Positions 1 through 11,290 of a DNA stretch of 64,000 nt are shown in pieces. Below the pieces are notes generated by a model that saw only the letters and a list, made by a program, of their open reading frames with translations, ran no database searches and was not told the DNA's origin. Where the stretch lies: NCBI GenBank assembly GCA_911728435.2, contig OU452204.1, forward strand, positions 17,484,001-17,548,000, written 5' to 3'. The translations under genes were made by a program, and so were the position numbers. The stretch is from Apoderus coryli (lineage: Eukaryota; Arthropoda; Insecta; Coleoptera; Attelabidae). The first letter of the stretch is position 1. Each line of letters begins with the position of its first letter.

Positions 1-153
1 AAGCAAGTTGGTGTTTTATACAAGATTGATTTATGATAGAGACAGAGAGCGTAATATTTGAACCTGTTTCTCATTAATAATTAATTTCAAAAATAAATCA
101 AGTAAGTTTTTGGGTACTTGAAATCCTTCGTCGATAATATTGTTAATAACATT

Positions 154-225
154 CATGGGTCGACAGATACTGACGAATTCGTTTCGCTCTCATTATGCGC
201 TCGTCAAATTACCATAGTCGTTGCC
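154..225 (+). repeat. 72-bp dispersed repeat, inverted copy at 63377-63448
   Basis: This 72-bp block matches the reverse complement of 63377-63448 at 67 of 72 positions by eye. The match ends sharply on both sides. It lies just upstream of a LINE RNase H remnant, but the distal copy has no such neighbour, so the block is probably its own repeat family. Confidence 0.7.
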
Positions 226-239
226 ACACCAATATACCC

Positions 240-420
240 TTTAGAAAATTTTAGAAAACGTAGGGCCTTGGCGGAGGACCACAATAGGGTAAATCTAGTG
301 TTAGTCCCGGGGCACTCGGGAATCGAAAGCAGCTAGAGAGCAGATTGGCTGGCTAGACAGGCCTCTGAAACCCCAGAAATATTGCCAAGCACGGTAAGAA
401 AATCATAACTGAATGGTATA
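240..420 (+). mobile_element. LINE remnant: C-terminal RNase H domain scrap
   Basis: One frame reads VNLVLVPGHSGIE, then an in-frame TAG at 334-336, then RADWLARQASETP. This is the C-terminal motif of the RNase H domain carried by I/R1/Jockey-type non-LTR retrotransposons, where the usual form is WVPGHSGI-GNE-AD-LA. The stop replaces the GNE position, so it is dead. No reverse transcriptase is attached and the upstream border coincides roughly with the end of the 72-bp repeat. The clade cannot be assigned from so short a piece. Confidence 0.7.
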
Positions 421-1309
421 AATAAAAAAACATGGACCATCCTGTATACTTAAAATATATGTATTAGATCTACATACCTCAACGAAGAAAAAATTAAATT
501 TGTTACAATTTGGCTACAGTAAACCGACGCGTCCTGCTAGACTCACCCTGTATATTTATACCTCGAGCTATTTCTATATGAAAATCAAGTGGAAACGTGA
601 TGATGATGAGCCTGTGTGTGTTCTTCAAATATCTACTACAGTAAGACGTACCTAACGCAACTGGAGTTTTAAAAACCGTTAGGGCGATATGGATAAAAAT
701 ACTTTTACTTTGATTAACATAACCTTGAATTTAAATTTGGCAGCATTTGGAGAACATTCGCTTTCAAGCGCGGAATGTTTTGCGTGTCTGTTGGATTACA
801 TCACAGTTCTTGACGCCAGGCAAGTATTAGACGCACCACTTTTACAAAACTAAATATTATTGAATTCATTATTTTCTTTAAAAAAAAATCCGGTTTATAC
901 TTTTTGGCTTAAAAAAGAAAAACTAAAGGTATGACTGCAGCATTCATAAAAAATATTGTGGTTATTAGTCGGCATTTAACATTACTTCAACCTGATAATA
1001 TTTATCTTGGTAGGGGAGCAAAATTGCAGTTTTACCCTCTTGGGAGAAAAAAAACTCAAAATTTCTGATAAAAGTAATGCTACGAGTACATCATCGTTAC
1101 TATTTATTAGTAGTGTTTTATTTTTATTAAAAATACAAAAAATATAATTAATAAATATAAATCTGATAAAAATCAATGTGGCTCTGCTGGTGAGATGGAT
1201 CCCTGTTAAGTTTTATCTAAAGGAACCTCTTGACTTGAGGAAGTGGAGGCAGAATTTTTAATAACAGGCATGAGTTTTTAGTAACTGAGAGTTCACACAA
1301 AACGACCAC
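421..1309. other. No gene seen; short transposon-end motifs
   Basis: This AT-rich stretch has no recognisable coding frame. A CACCCTGTATA motif near 547 and a similar CATCCTGTATAC near 438 match the end motif of several short repeats elsewhere in the window. Confidence 0.6.
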
Positions 1310-2565
1310 AAAATTTCACAAGATAATTGAGGATCGATACTGAAAGAGAGTTTATAAAATAAGAATAATCGGAGGTTTTGATTATCGCGAGTTCTAAATC
1401 GGAGCAATGAACTCGAAGGGTCTCCAATGAGTTTCTTCACGAGTATCGGAAAACTCAAAACCGTTTCTTTTACTTTAAACAAGAACTATATGAAGGATCG
1501 AGGTTTAGTCAGTAGTCGGAGAATTGCCACTAAAAGTAATATCCCATGAATTGGAGCAACGGTGTCTCAATGATATTATAACTTCTCTTATTTTAATTTA
1601 AGTACATTTCACTGGATAATTAAAGAAGTTTTAGTAGTTACTAAAAGGGCGTTCATAAATTAAATCTAAAGATCGGAGGATTTGATTATCGCCAGTTCTA
1701 AGTCGGAGCAATCTCCAAGTAGTAGTACCCACTATTGGAGTTAAGTTAGTAGTCGGAGAATTGTCACTAAATACCTAAAAGTAATCTTTCATATATTGGA
1801 GCAACGGTGTCTCAAAGTTATTATAACTTCTCTTATTTTAATTTAAGTACATTTCACTGGATAATTAAAGAAGTTTTAGTAGTTACTAAAAGGGAGTTCA
1901 TAAAATAAATGAAAATATCGAAAGTTTTGATTATCGCCAGTTCTAAGTCGGAGCAATCTCCAAGTAGTAGTACCCACTATTGGAGTTAAGTTAGTAGTCG
2001 GAGAATTGTCACTAAATACCTAAAAGTAATCTTTCATATATTGGAGCAACGGTGTCTCAAAGTTCTAACAACTTTCCTTACTTTAATTTAGCTCTATTTC
2101 ACTGGATAATTAAAGTAGTTTTACTAATTACTAAAATGGAGTTCATAAAACAAGAGATTCGCGAGTTCTAAATTGGAGCAATGAACTCGAAGGGTCTCCA
2201 ATGAGTTTCTTCACGCGTATCGGAAAACTCTACCAGTTTCTTTTACCTTAAACAAGAACTATATGAAGGATCGAAGTTTAGTCAGTAGTCGGAGAGTTGC
2301 CACTAAATAGCTGAAAGTAATATTCCATGAATTGGAGCAACGGTGTCTCAATGTTATTATAACTTCTCTTATTTTAATTTAAGTACATTTCACTGGATAA
2401 TTAAAGAAGTTTTAGTAGTTACTAAAAGGGCGTTCATAAATTAAATCTAAAGATCGGAGGATTTGATTATCGCCAGTTCTAAGTCGGAGCAATCTCCAAG
2501 GACTAGTACCCACTATGTGAACTATACGAGTTAAGTTAGTAGTCGGGGAATTCGCACTAATTAAC
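1310..2565 (+). repeat. Satellite-like tandem array, 245- and 291-bp units
   Basis: The marker GGAGCAACGGTGTCTCAA recurs at 1553, 1798, 2043 and 2334, giving spacings of 245, 245 and 291 bp. Two unit types alternate. The long type carries a segment including AAGAACTATATGAAGGATCG (about 1482 and 2259); the short type has a shorter segment with TAGTACCCACTATTGGAG. The order is long, short, short, long, then a diverged partial unit. All units share ATTAAAGAAGTTTTAGTAGT. Short open frames within it are not conserved between units, so it is noncoding. Confidence 0.9.
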
Positions 2566-3729
2566 CAAAAACAGGTAGGAAGACAACTTATTATGATTAT
2601 AATAGAAGTGGAGCAGCTAATAGATTCGTAAGAGTAATTAAACATTTTTTTTTATATCAGCCTCAGACTTATAGAGCTTTTTCGAATCGGTTCATGCATT
2701 TATTTTTAACAGTGTATGTATATACAATTCTCTTTGTACTTAAAAACGAACGCTAGGTCTATTATGTTTATTTTTCTCATTTTTATTGAAACAGGAATAT
2801 AAAAGTGGGTTAAAATACAGACATACATAATACAAAAGCCGAATAGGTAGAGGGTATTTAGGATTTCGTTTTTCAATAAACGGCTCATTTAGTGGAGTAA
2901 TTATTATTCAGTTTGCGGTAAATTTAACGGATAATTGGATTTTTTCGTACATGTTTTTTGTTTATATCTCTTTCTGTATAAACAGACGTTCCACTACATA
3001 AATTTGAGCAAAAAACGATAGTAAGACAATAAAAATAGGACTTAAGTAGGTATTTTACGTGAATTAGCTCTTAGAACATTATACCTTTTTTAAATTCATA
3101 TAAAAAGACTATAAAATCGTTTTATTTATTTAACAGTAGGCAATTTCCTTTAAATTGAAGAAATAGTGCATTCAAAACAAACCAAAACAAGAGGTTCTTC
3201 TGAAACATGAAAACCATTCAGCTAAACTAAAGAAGTACAATAATTGTAACACATATAGATTGAATTTAATTAATTACCTGGTAATTCCTCTATATTTGTT
3301 ACAATACTTTTAGCTTAGTCGCATAAATATGACTGATGATGGAGTTTTGTACGCCCAAAACATGTTTCGCTTTTACGTAATCGTTTTCTTATAAACTGCG
3401 TGGAGATTTTTCGCTTTAAATAGTTTGAATTACATATTGCCAAATATATCAGGAATTGTCACTCAACTCAGTTAATTGCATGTTCCTTTTTTTACAACAA
3501 AAGTAATTGACAGTTAAATTAAAATTTTAATCTCTTCCCCACCTTTCGACATAAAAAAAATCTAACAGTTTGTAATTTTTTTTTTCAACAAAAATTCAAA
3601 TGATTGATGAATGATCCTCTCCATCAGTTCAGCTGAGCTGAGATGAAAGAGAAAATTAACTTTTGTCACTCTAAATGAATGAGGTTTAATTATTTGATAT
3701 TTTGAGGCTCAAAAAGTCAAGTTAGTTGT
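2566..3729. other. No gene seen; one hammerhead-like core inside
   Basis: Nothing coding is recognised. A hammerhead-like motif sits at 3333-3361 and is listed separately. The rest is AT-rich unique-looking sequence and could be the 3' untranslated flank of the minus-strand exon that follows. Confidence 0.5.
3333..3361 (+). ncRNA. Degenerate hammerhead-ribozyme-like core
   Basis: CTGATGA is followed by a possible short TGG/CCA helix and then AAAAC-ATG where a hammerhead would have GAAAC. This resembles the decayed cores at 24646, 55783, 60712 and 61418 in the window. The GAAA box is mutated, so it is probably inactive. Confidence 0.3.
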
Positions 3730-3934
3730 TCAGGCAGATCGATTTCCTCCCAGATACTTCCGGCAAAGAAATGGTTGCAATCGCGGGTTATACAATTTTA
3801 TAATGGCATGGTGGCGATATGTTCCATCTTTTCTGAAGAAATCACCTTCGACCATTGGCCTTGAAAGTGCTTCATGCGCGTGATAGTTCCAACCTTCCCA
3901 GTTTGCTAACCATACGGTCACAGACTTATGTGCC
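3730..3934 (-). CDS. Candidate 3'-terminal exon of an unidentified host gene
   Basis: Read on the minus strand, a CTTTCAG splice-acceptor-like site at about 3935-3941 opens a frame of roughly 68 codons ending in TGA at 3730-3732. The peptide includes VTVWLANWEGWNYHAHEALS, then GDFFRKDGTYRHHAIIKLYN, and ends in KYLGGNRSA. It is clearly richer in G+C than its surroundings, has balanced amino-acid use and lacks transposon motifs. The frame is open across the acceptor and an in-frame stop lies a few codons upstream of it, as expected for an exon edge. There is no ATG at the start. I do not recognise the family. It could also be a captured gene fragment or a processed-pseudogene end. No partner exon was found in the window. 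Confidence 0.4.
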
Positions 3935-4675
3935 CTGAAAGTAAGGATCCATCAAGTATGCATCCTGCTTGCTTTTGTTTCCTGTCATATTAAGGCAAGC
4001 AAGTATCTTTTGTATATTTCTAATGGTTCTCAAGATCAATTATCGGGATTATCAGCCTAACCCAGTCCCTCAGCACGAAAGATCGTGGATAATATACCTA
4101 ACCTCAATATAATTCGTCAAGATAAGACAAATGTCGTAAACACCAGCTTAACCCGTACCAAAAAATGATGTATCACTCGACCCCTACTGCTATATGAAAA
4201 TTTGGCGGTGTGTCCATCCCTATCACATGGCTAAAGCGATTTTAACCAAAAACTAATGGGTTCATCCTATAGGACTCCTCCAAACTCATACACCAAAATT
4301 TAGCTCAATTGGTTAAGGCGTTTAGGTGCTATCGTTGAAGAATACATACAGACACAGACAACCCAATGGTAAAATAAAATTCCCAACGAAACACTAATGA
4401 ATAAAGAGATGAAGCACGATTTATTCTGAACAGTAAATCACACTGGACATACAGCGTACGCGGATCGTCGAGATAGATAAAAACTTTGGAGAAAATATAT
4501 AAAATGTAAAACTGCTACAGATTTTTAATACCTATGTATACCGGGTGTCCTTAAAACCGTTTCAATAAAGGCAGCAAAGAAACTCGATATTACATTATGA
4601 ACAACCACAGCACAAATAATATATATATATATATATAATTACCATACAAACCATAGGTAATATTATGCCCTGGTT
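3935..4675. other. No gene seen; dispersed repeat and AT run
   Basis: If the minus-strand exon is real this is intron or upstream DNA. It holds the dispersed repeat at 4160-4365, a TATACCGGGTGTCC element-end motif near 4537 and an (AT)n run at 4617-4638. Confidence 0.55.
4160..4365 (+). repeat. Dispersed repeat, copy 1 (inverted copy at 14956-15130)
   Basis: The block contains CTATCACATGGCTAAAGCGA and AAAATTTAGCTCAATTGGTT and ends in an ACAGACACAGACA tract. The reverse complement of 14956-15130 has the same landmarks in the same order. Such CAGACA-tailed repeats are common in arthropod genomes. No coding frame is apparent, and terminal repeats are not evident. Confidence 0.75.
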
Positions 4676-5484
4676 ATTGCGTGTCTCATGGATTTCTGGT
4701 GGCAAAACTTGAAAGGTATGGTGTGAGAGGGATTGCTTTGGAATTGTTAAAATCATATCTCTGTGGTAGACAACAACTGGTGCGCCTTGCAGATTCTGTT
4801 TCTGATCTTTTGCCAGTGAGTACAGGTGTCCCTCAGGGCTCTGCACTGGGTCCATTGTTATTCATAATTTTTATTAATGATTTTCCCAATAATTTGAGGC
4901 CTTACGAATCAATACATTATGCTGACGATTCAAATGTTCTGGCGACTCATAAGAATGTGGAGATTCTGAAAGTGATGATGACGATCTCAGAGAATCAAGC
5001 AGATGAATGGTTTCGCCAAAAGTTTTTAAAATTAAATATAGAAAAAAATTAAAACATCATTTTTTCAGCAAACACTAACATATCTAGAGGTCACTCAGTT
5101 AAGTTTCTCGGAATAACTCTGGACGACCGTTTGACATGGACACAGCACGTCCATATGCTTTTGGGTAGGCTCTCTAGTGGTTCGTCTTTCTCCTACGGAG
5201 ATTGGTGCCGGTTGTGGATAGGTGGTGTGCCTTGGCAATTTATTATTAGCTCTATTGAAATTTTACCTTTTAACAGATTCAAACAAGCTGTGAAAGCTTA
5301 TTTTAAGTTTGAATGTTTCTATAATGGACAAGAGTATATGAAAACCTCCGTGAATGTGTTATACTAAATTTATATATATGCGTTATAATGTGAACTGTTT
5401 GTGTATGTTTATGTCCCATGTATTGTTATTTACATTAAGTATTTAGATTATTTTATTATTTATTTGTGAATAAAATAATTTTAA
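4676..5484 (+). mobile_element. 5'-truncated CR1/Jockey-like LINE, RT palm and C-terminus
   Basis: The frame opens inside the reverse transcriptase with SHGFLVAKLERYGVRG. It continues through the conserved GVPQGSALGPLLFIIFIND block at about 4828-4885 and the catalytic HYADD box at 4915-4929. It reaches a TAA at 5050-5052, then resumes in the same frame with VKFLGITLDDRLTWTQHV. An internal deletion after LSSGSSF joins the RT thumb directly to the extreme C-terminus, LPFNRFKQAVKAYF, ending at 5367. A 3' UTR with GAATAAAATAA near 5467 follows. The 5' end begins right after an (AT)n run, typical of 5' truncation. It is non-functional. Confidence 0.85.
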
Positions 5485-6203
5485 GATAGACGAGCTTCAA
5501 TTGCAATTTTACAAAAAGTCGCAATAAATATTTTCGCTAAAATAATGATACGCCCATGCCTCCAAACTGATAGATGTATGCCGCCGAATGCTTTTTTACG
5601 ATTTCAATTGAGACTATACCAGGATTACAATAATAATTATTGTTAAGTTTGATTGAGGCAACCCTGGTATATAATTAAAAGCTGTGGCATTGTTATAATA
5701 AAATATGCACATCAGCGCGGTTTGAAAACACCATAGATATTAAATTTAATTTCTCAAACGAAGAGAAAAACTTGGCAGTAGCCATCATATCTCTTGACTA
5801 AAATCCAACAGGAAAAAAGAACTTTATTGCCAAAAGTTTAAAACATAAATTTTATAAAGTGCACTTGAAAGGTAGGTACGCTCATGGTGAAATGGCTAAA
5901 AGTTTTAATCGGTCCTTTAATATCAGAACTGTCCGGAACGAAATGTCTGGGACAGTTTTTCTTTGTGTGCTCTTCTGTTTTTTTTTTGTGTCACTTTAAT
6001 AGTCTAAAAGTTTTCAGGTTTAATAGTGGAGTGGCATTCAGGTGGACGATAGTATAGAAGTTTATATTTCGCTGACTTTTTCTTTTGTAAATTAAACTTG
6101 AAAATTGGATTTGAAACAAGTTGAAACTAAATATCCAATACCTATATAAGGTCTCCCGTGCCTCGATGGCGATATTTTTTATTCTTTGACGTTGTAATTT
6201 GAC
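5485..6203. other. No gene seen
   Basis: AT-rich DNA with a T-run near 5970-5986 and no recognisable domain on either strand. Confidence 0.55.
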
Positions 6204-6530
6204 ATGGATACGTTTTCAAATCAAGAATATTCACTTTATTTACGGACTGGGACGGAAATACGAGACAGTTAGTGCGGTAATATCAGCGGAGATTTCCTGA
6301 TCGAAGAATATCCAATAAACAAGTAGTGATTATGTTTATAAACGTGAATCGTCGATTTACAGAAACAGGTATGTTTCCAAAACCTGCAGCAGAACGTCTC
6401 GTGCAGCAAGAATTTGCTCTACTAGTATACGAAGAATATCTAAGCGTTTTCATGTTAGTCAAATAAAATTGTGGAGAACATTACACAATTTTGACTTTAA
6501 GCTATGCAAATGCTTCGTATTTAACATACG
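6204..6530 (+). mobile_element. DNA-transposon protein N-terminus (DUF4817-like + HTH), frameshifted
   Basis: ATG at 6204 opens MDTFSNQEYSLYL. After a frameshift the segment from 6290 reads RFPDRRISNKQVVIMFINVN and then RRFTETGMF. A further frame from 6394 gives RISKRFHVSQIKLWRTLH. This order (N-terminal acidic start, FPDRR-IP-like box, VNRRLRETG-like box, helix-turn-helix ending in VWRTLH) is typical of the DUF4817/HTH N-terminus encoded by mariner-like insect transposons. At least two frameshifts and the absence of any DDE catalytic region make it a relic. Confidence 0.65.
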
Positions 6531-7039
6531 AGTAAGCTATACAAGGTATTAAAAGTGAAGCTCTGATGATATTTTATTGCTCCTAAACGTTTAGAGATAA
6601 ATTAAAAACAAGACAGAGTAAAAAGTTTAGTAGCTGTCCTAAATTTAGTTAATGTAATCTTTAAACGTTTCGGATCTTTAAGATAAAAAAAGCATAATCG
6701 GAGCTTCACTTTTAACAGCATGTATGTTGAATACGACCCATTTTCCCACCTATGTCTATATTAAGGTTTTTATTATGATAAAGCCATATAACTCGCAAGT
6801 GAAGATTCCCCATTAAAAGTTAAATCACCCTGTATAGGTTTCCCTTCGAGTATCTTGTATTTATACGTGATCAACTACGTAATTGTAAACAGATACAGAA
6901 TGGGAATTTTACATTAAATTTCATGCACAAATAATTAAAACTACATAAAGGTTGCATTAATTGTTACATAACTGAACATGTAAATTTACCTATCAATACA
7001 TGCTTTTATTTTGCATGTATAACAATGTAATTTTTACAT
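6531..7039. repeat. Noncoding repeat with 15-bp inverted repeats
   Basis: TTAAAAGTGAAGCTC at 6549-6563 is exactly inverted at 6701-6715. Further right, GTTAAATCACCCTGTATAGG near 6820 resembles GTTGATTCACCCGGTATAAA near 35470, and both follow a TTGAATACGAC motif. This suggests a small noncoding element family of which 35405-35485 is another member. Confidence 0.45.
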
Positions 7040-7318
7040 GGTAAAGGCAAGGCTTTCCTCAAATCACAAAGAGTCAAACCCACCTGAGTCTTGTTTTCAA
7101 GGCCCTCAACAATATACTCAACCAGTTTTAACACAGCCTGTATACTAGATCGTCCGTGTCTAAATCCAAATTGGGACATATTCAAAAGTTTATTTTTTTC
7201 AAAATAATTAGCTAACTTCTGCTTATGATTTTCTCAAAGATCTTTCCGAAAATTGAAGATATTGAAATTGGCCTGTAATTCCTAGGGCCGGAGTTTGGAA
7301 GAAGAAAAACTTTTTTAT
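7040..7318 (-). mobile_element. CR1/Jockey-like LINE remnant, RT fingers domain
   Basis: On the minus strand the sequence reads NYRPISISSIFGKIFEKIIS, then, after frame changes, QFGFRHGRSSIQAVLKLVEY and an aspartate-leucine DLRKAL block. These are motifs 1, 2 and the start of A of non-LTR reverse transcriptases (consensus QFGFR, then DLSKAFD). The catalytic YADD part is absent. It is a fragment of the N-terminal half of an RT, broken by stops. Confidence 0.7.
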
Positions 7319-8641
7319 TTGTAGATTTAGAACAAACCGTCATTCTTTATAAAAACGTCTGCTTGTGTCGAAACTACAATTTCGGATACCAAATTTACGA
7401 TTACTATACCGGGTATATCAAAAATAACATTTTTAATGATTTTGTTTTTTTTAAATTGTATGAAAATATTTTCAAAAGCGTGATTTATTACACCAATTGT
7501 GCAAAAAAAAACTAATAAACCTTTTTTACAAAGTGGTTAATTTCATAGCTACTATTAAAATAATAAAATTTCAAAAAAACGAAAAAATCAAAATCCATAA
7601 AAATTGTATATTTGATATACCCTGTATAGTAATCGTAAATTTACTATTCGAAACTCTATCCGTGGACACATTGTATATTTGGTGCTTGAATAATTTTTTT
7701 GTAGTCGGGTTTTATGATACCCAAATCATCTCGATCGCATTGAAAATAAGGCGGCAAACTGACCACAGTATATCCTAGAGTTAGGCATACACATTTAAAA
7801 TTATTTGTTGACACTTTCACATGTAAATCTTTATTTTTAAATTCTACACTACAGTTTAAATTATCATGTCCCTCATTGATATCATTAAATAAATTATAAC
7901 AGCAATATCACAATTATCAATTCCGTAGATTAAAAAATTCACCACAACTCGATTAATTAAAAAGTCAAATTATTAAACAAATACGACATGAATTATTATT
8001 GACGACTGCCCTCTATCACTCTGTCCAATGCCGAATAGTATAATAGAATAATGTTCTATTGGCGATAAAGATTAACAATAAAAATTGCGAACGAAATTTT
8101 ACGTTGGTGATGTGTCATGGGAAAAATATCATTATTGTAATTTATGAACAATCATAAAAGTTTTATTCCCAAAGACATAAAGTGACAGTGCACCTACTTT
8201 AATATGAAATACGTATTGGATTCTGGCAATAAAACCGACTAGAGGAAAATATGAAAAAGACCTTTTTTTTCATGCACGTATGAGTGTGTGCTACGAGGGA
8301 TGGAAGCACACAGCACAGACCAGGCGATGGGATACCAGACGGAGGCTTTGCCACGTAAACATGACCTTGATTCTACTAAAAATAATCCTCCATCTTTAGT
8401 AAATTAAAAGCCCGCTCCAGACTCACGTCGCGGAAGGGATGCTCCTGTCTTCACTCACAATTCAAAATTAACATTTAGCCAAAATAATACTAATTTATTT
8501 ATGTTACTGCCGAAAATTGTTATTATTTTCATGGGTCTAGTGAACAGACTAACAAGTCATTGGGAACAAATAAAATGAGATCAGCACCAGCAGTGGTCTT
8601 GATATTGCAACACTTCACAGCCTGAAACTAGCCAGAGTGAG
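7319..8641. other. No gene seen
   Basis: AT-rich DNA without recognisable domains. Short element-end motifs occur: TACCGGGTATATC near 7409 and ATACCCTGTATAG near 7617. A 93-codon open frame at 7497-7778 is low-complexity and unsupported. Confidence 0.5.
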
Positions 8642-8818
8642 CTAAATTGAGAATTGAGAAATTATTTTGTGGATAAATGTTTTTATTCTGTGGATGAATT
8701 TTTGAACTATACAACGGATTAATAATATGTATCTATTAGTTATTATGTTTGACAATCCCATAATGTAACATGTTGTATTGTTACCATTCGGTGGAGCTAA
8801 AAAATAAATAAATAAATC
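8642..8818 (+). mobile_element. LINE 3' end with AAATAAATAAATAAAT tail
   Basis: The frame reads CFYSVDEFL followed by a stop, the same C-terminal peptide as the minus-strand LINE at 13992-14597 (HCFYSVDEFL). A short 3' UTR and an AAATAAATAAATAAAT tail follow at about 8800-8816. Only the last part of the element is present. Confidence 0.6.
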
Positions 8819-9644
8819 CAAGTCATTCTTGAATGAATCAGAATTCATAGCAAAACCACGACAAACGCAAACTGAGGTTGATTTAATAATGACAGCCATA
8901 CAATGACCGTAGGCAACTAGGTATTGATGAAAATTGGGATTCTTGTAGGGAAATCAGGCTTTTGCTGGAGTATGCGGTGACGAAAACTGTTTTTCCATAG
9001 AGGCTCGTACACAAAAAATATATTTCATCAGGGTGTACGAAAACAACGAAAAAAGTAGTCTGAAAACGTGACAACACAGGCGTGAAGATCATTGTGCTAT
9101 TCGCAATAGACAAACGTATATACCACGTTTCAGAGCCATTTATGCATGACAAAACGGTGTGGGCATAGTAAAATATGTACTGTGTGGATAGTATAGAACT
9201 GAATACTAAATAAGCCTGCGGAATTAATATAAATACTCTACGGCACATAGTATAACGTTGGCAGGATGTAACAAATGTTGAAACATTCAGTAAAACGCGC
9301 TTTTATGATAATTGTCGTCGTCCATTCTTATTTATTTATGGATGATGGAGAGAGACTATACATGTTTGTATATGTATTTATAAATAAATAACATACGTTG
9401 GTAAATGTAATGGCAAAATAGGTATCTAAGAGGAAGGAAGGATTTGTGGTTGTTGAGTTTTACAATCCATAAACCATCACAATATTTGATCACAGATAAC
9501 ATTTTTGTTTTTCCCTAATTATTTCATTCATTTACTTTTACCAATGGATATCCGGCTATTGATAATATTATTTTCATTTTACTTTTGTCAATCTCTGTAT
9601 TACAAGTTCATAAACTTTTAGTTTATCAATAATTTTGAACATAA
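8819..9644. other. No gene seen
   Basis: Unassigned sequence. The 121-codon minus-strand frame at 8883-9248 has no recognisable domain and was not accepted as a gene. Confidence 0.5.
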
Positions 9645-11290
9645 TCAAAACCTTTATCATGATGATCTTGGAAATGACGTTCCAAATAAAACATCAACAC
9701 TAGAAATCATTCAGAAAATTCATAAATGACCGATCAGTGAATAATAATTCTCGAAATAATCAATATCTTGATCATGATCTTGGAATTGAAGTCCCAAATA
9801 AAACATCAACACTAGAAATCATTCAGAAAATCATAAATGACCGATCAGTAAATAATAATTCTCGAAATAATCAATATCTTGATCATGATCTTGCAATTCT
9901 TGATGATGAATGAATGAAGTTCCAAATAAAACATCAACACTAGAAATCACTGGGAAAATTCATAAATGATCGATCTCTGAATAATAAATCTCGAAATAAT
10001 CAATATCTTGATCATGATCTTGGAATTGAAGTCCCAAATAAAACATCAACACTAGAAATCATTCAGAAAATTCATAAATGACCGATCAGTAAATAATAAT
10101 TCTCGAAATAATCAATATCTTGATCATGATCTTGCAATTCTTGATGATGAATGAATGAAGTTCCAAATAAAACATCAACACTAGAAATCACTCGGAAAAT
10201 TCATAAATGATCGATCTCTGAATAATAAATTTCGAAATAATCAATATCTTGATCATGATCTTGGAATTGAAGTCCCAAATAAAACATCAACACTAGAAAT
10301 CATTCAGAAAATTCATAAATGACCGATCAGTAAATAATAATTCTCGAAATAATCAATATCTTGATCATGATCTTGCAATTCTTGATGATGAATGAATGAA
10401 GTTCCAAATAAAACATCAACACTAGAAATCACTCGGAAAATTCATAAATGATCGATCTCTGAATAATAAATCTCGAAATAATCAATATCTTGATCATGAT
10501 CTTGGAATTGAAGTCCCAAATAAAACATCAACACTAGAAATCATTCAGAAAATTCATAAATGACCGATCAGTAAATAATAATTCTCGAAATAATCAATAT
10601 CTTGATCATGATTTTCCAATTGAAAATCCAAATAAAACATCAACACTAGAAATCATTCAGAAAATTCATAAATGACCGAACAGTGAATAATAATTCTCGA
10701 AATAATCAAAATCTTAATGATGATCTTGGAAATGAAGAATTAAACATCAACACTAGAAATCATTCAGAAAATTCATAAATTACCCATCGGTGAACAATAA
10801 TTCTTGAATTAATTAAAATCTTGATGGTTATCTTGGAAAAGAAGATCCAAATAAAACAGCAACACAAGAAATCATTCAGAAAATTCATAAATGACCGAAC
10901 AGTGAATAATAATTCTCGCAATAATCAATATCTTGATCATGAACTTGCAATTGAAGTTCCAAATAAAACATCAACACTAGAAATCATTCAGAAAATTCAT
11001 AAATGACCGATCTGTGAATAATAATTCTCCAAATAATCAATATCTTGATCATGATCTTGGAATTGAAGTTCCAAATAAAACAGCAACACAAGAAATCATT
11101 CAGAAAATTCATAAATGACCGAACAGTGAATAATAATTCTCGAAATAATCAATATCTTGATCATGATCTTGGAATTGAAGTTACAAATAAAACAGCAACA
11201 CAAGAAATCATTCAGAAAATTCATAAATGACCGATCTGTGAGTAATAATTCTAGAAATAATTAAAATCTTGATGGTTACCTTGATAAATA
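9645..11290 (+). repeat. 112-bp satellite array with 112+129-bp higher-order period
   Basis: The marker ACATCAACACTAGAAATCA or its variant ACAGCAACACAAG recurs about 14 times. Starts are at 9691, 9803, 9931, 10043, 10172, 10284, 10413, 10525, 10637 and 10744 and then every 111-113 bp to 11192. The basic monomer is 112 bp. Between 9803 and 10525 monomers alternate 112 and 128-129 bp. The longer one carries an extra CTTGATGATGAATGAAT-like insertion and the variants CACTCGG and GATCTCTG. The 241-bp dimer is therefore the amplified unit there. The 112-bp period is not a multiple of three, so the 61-codon open frames within are not a conserved protein. Confidence 0.95.

Noticed and set aside
8883..9248. 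121-codon minus-strand open frame
   Set aside because: No recognisable domain, hydrophobic low-information composition and no splice or promoter context.
10821..11230. Two 61-codon, nearly identical open frames
   Set aside because: They lie in the 112-bp satellite and are two monomers apart; the period is not a multiple of three, so the frame is not maintained through the array.
9645..11290. Regular repeats resembling a CRISPR array
   Set aside because: Units are contiguous with no unique spacers and the context is eukaryotic satellite DNA.
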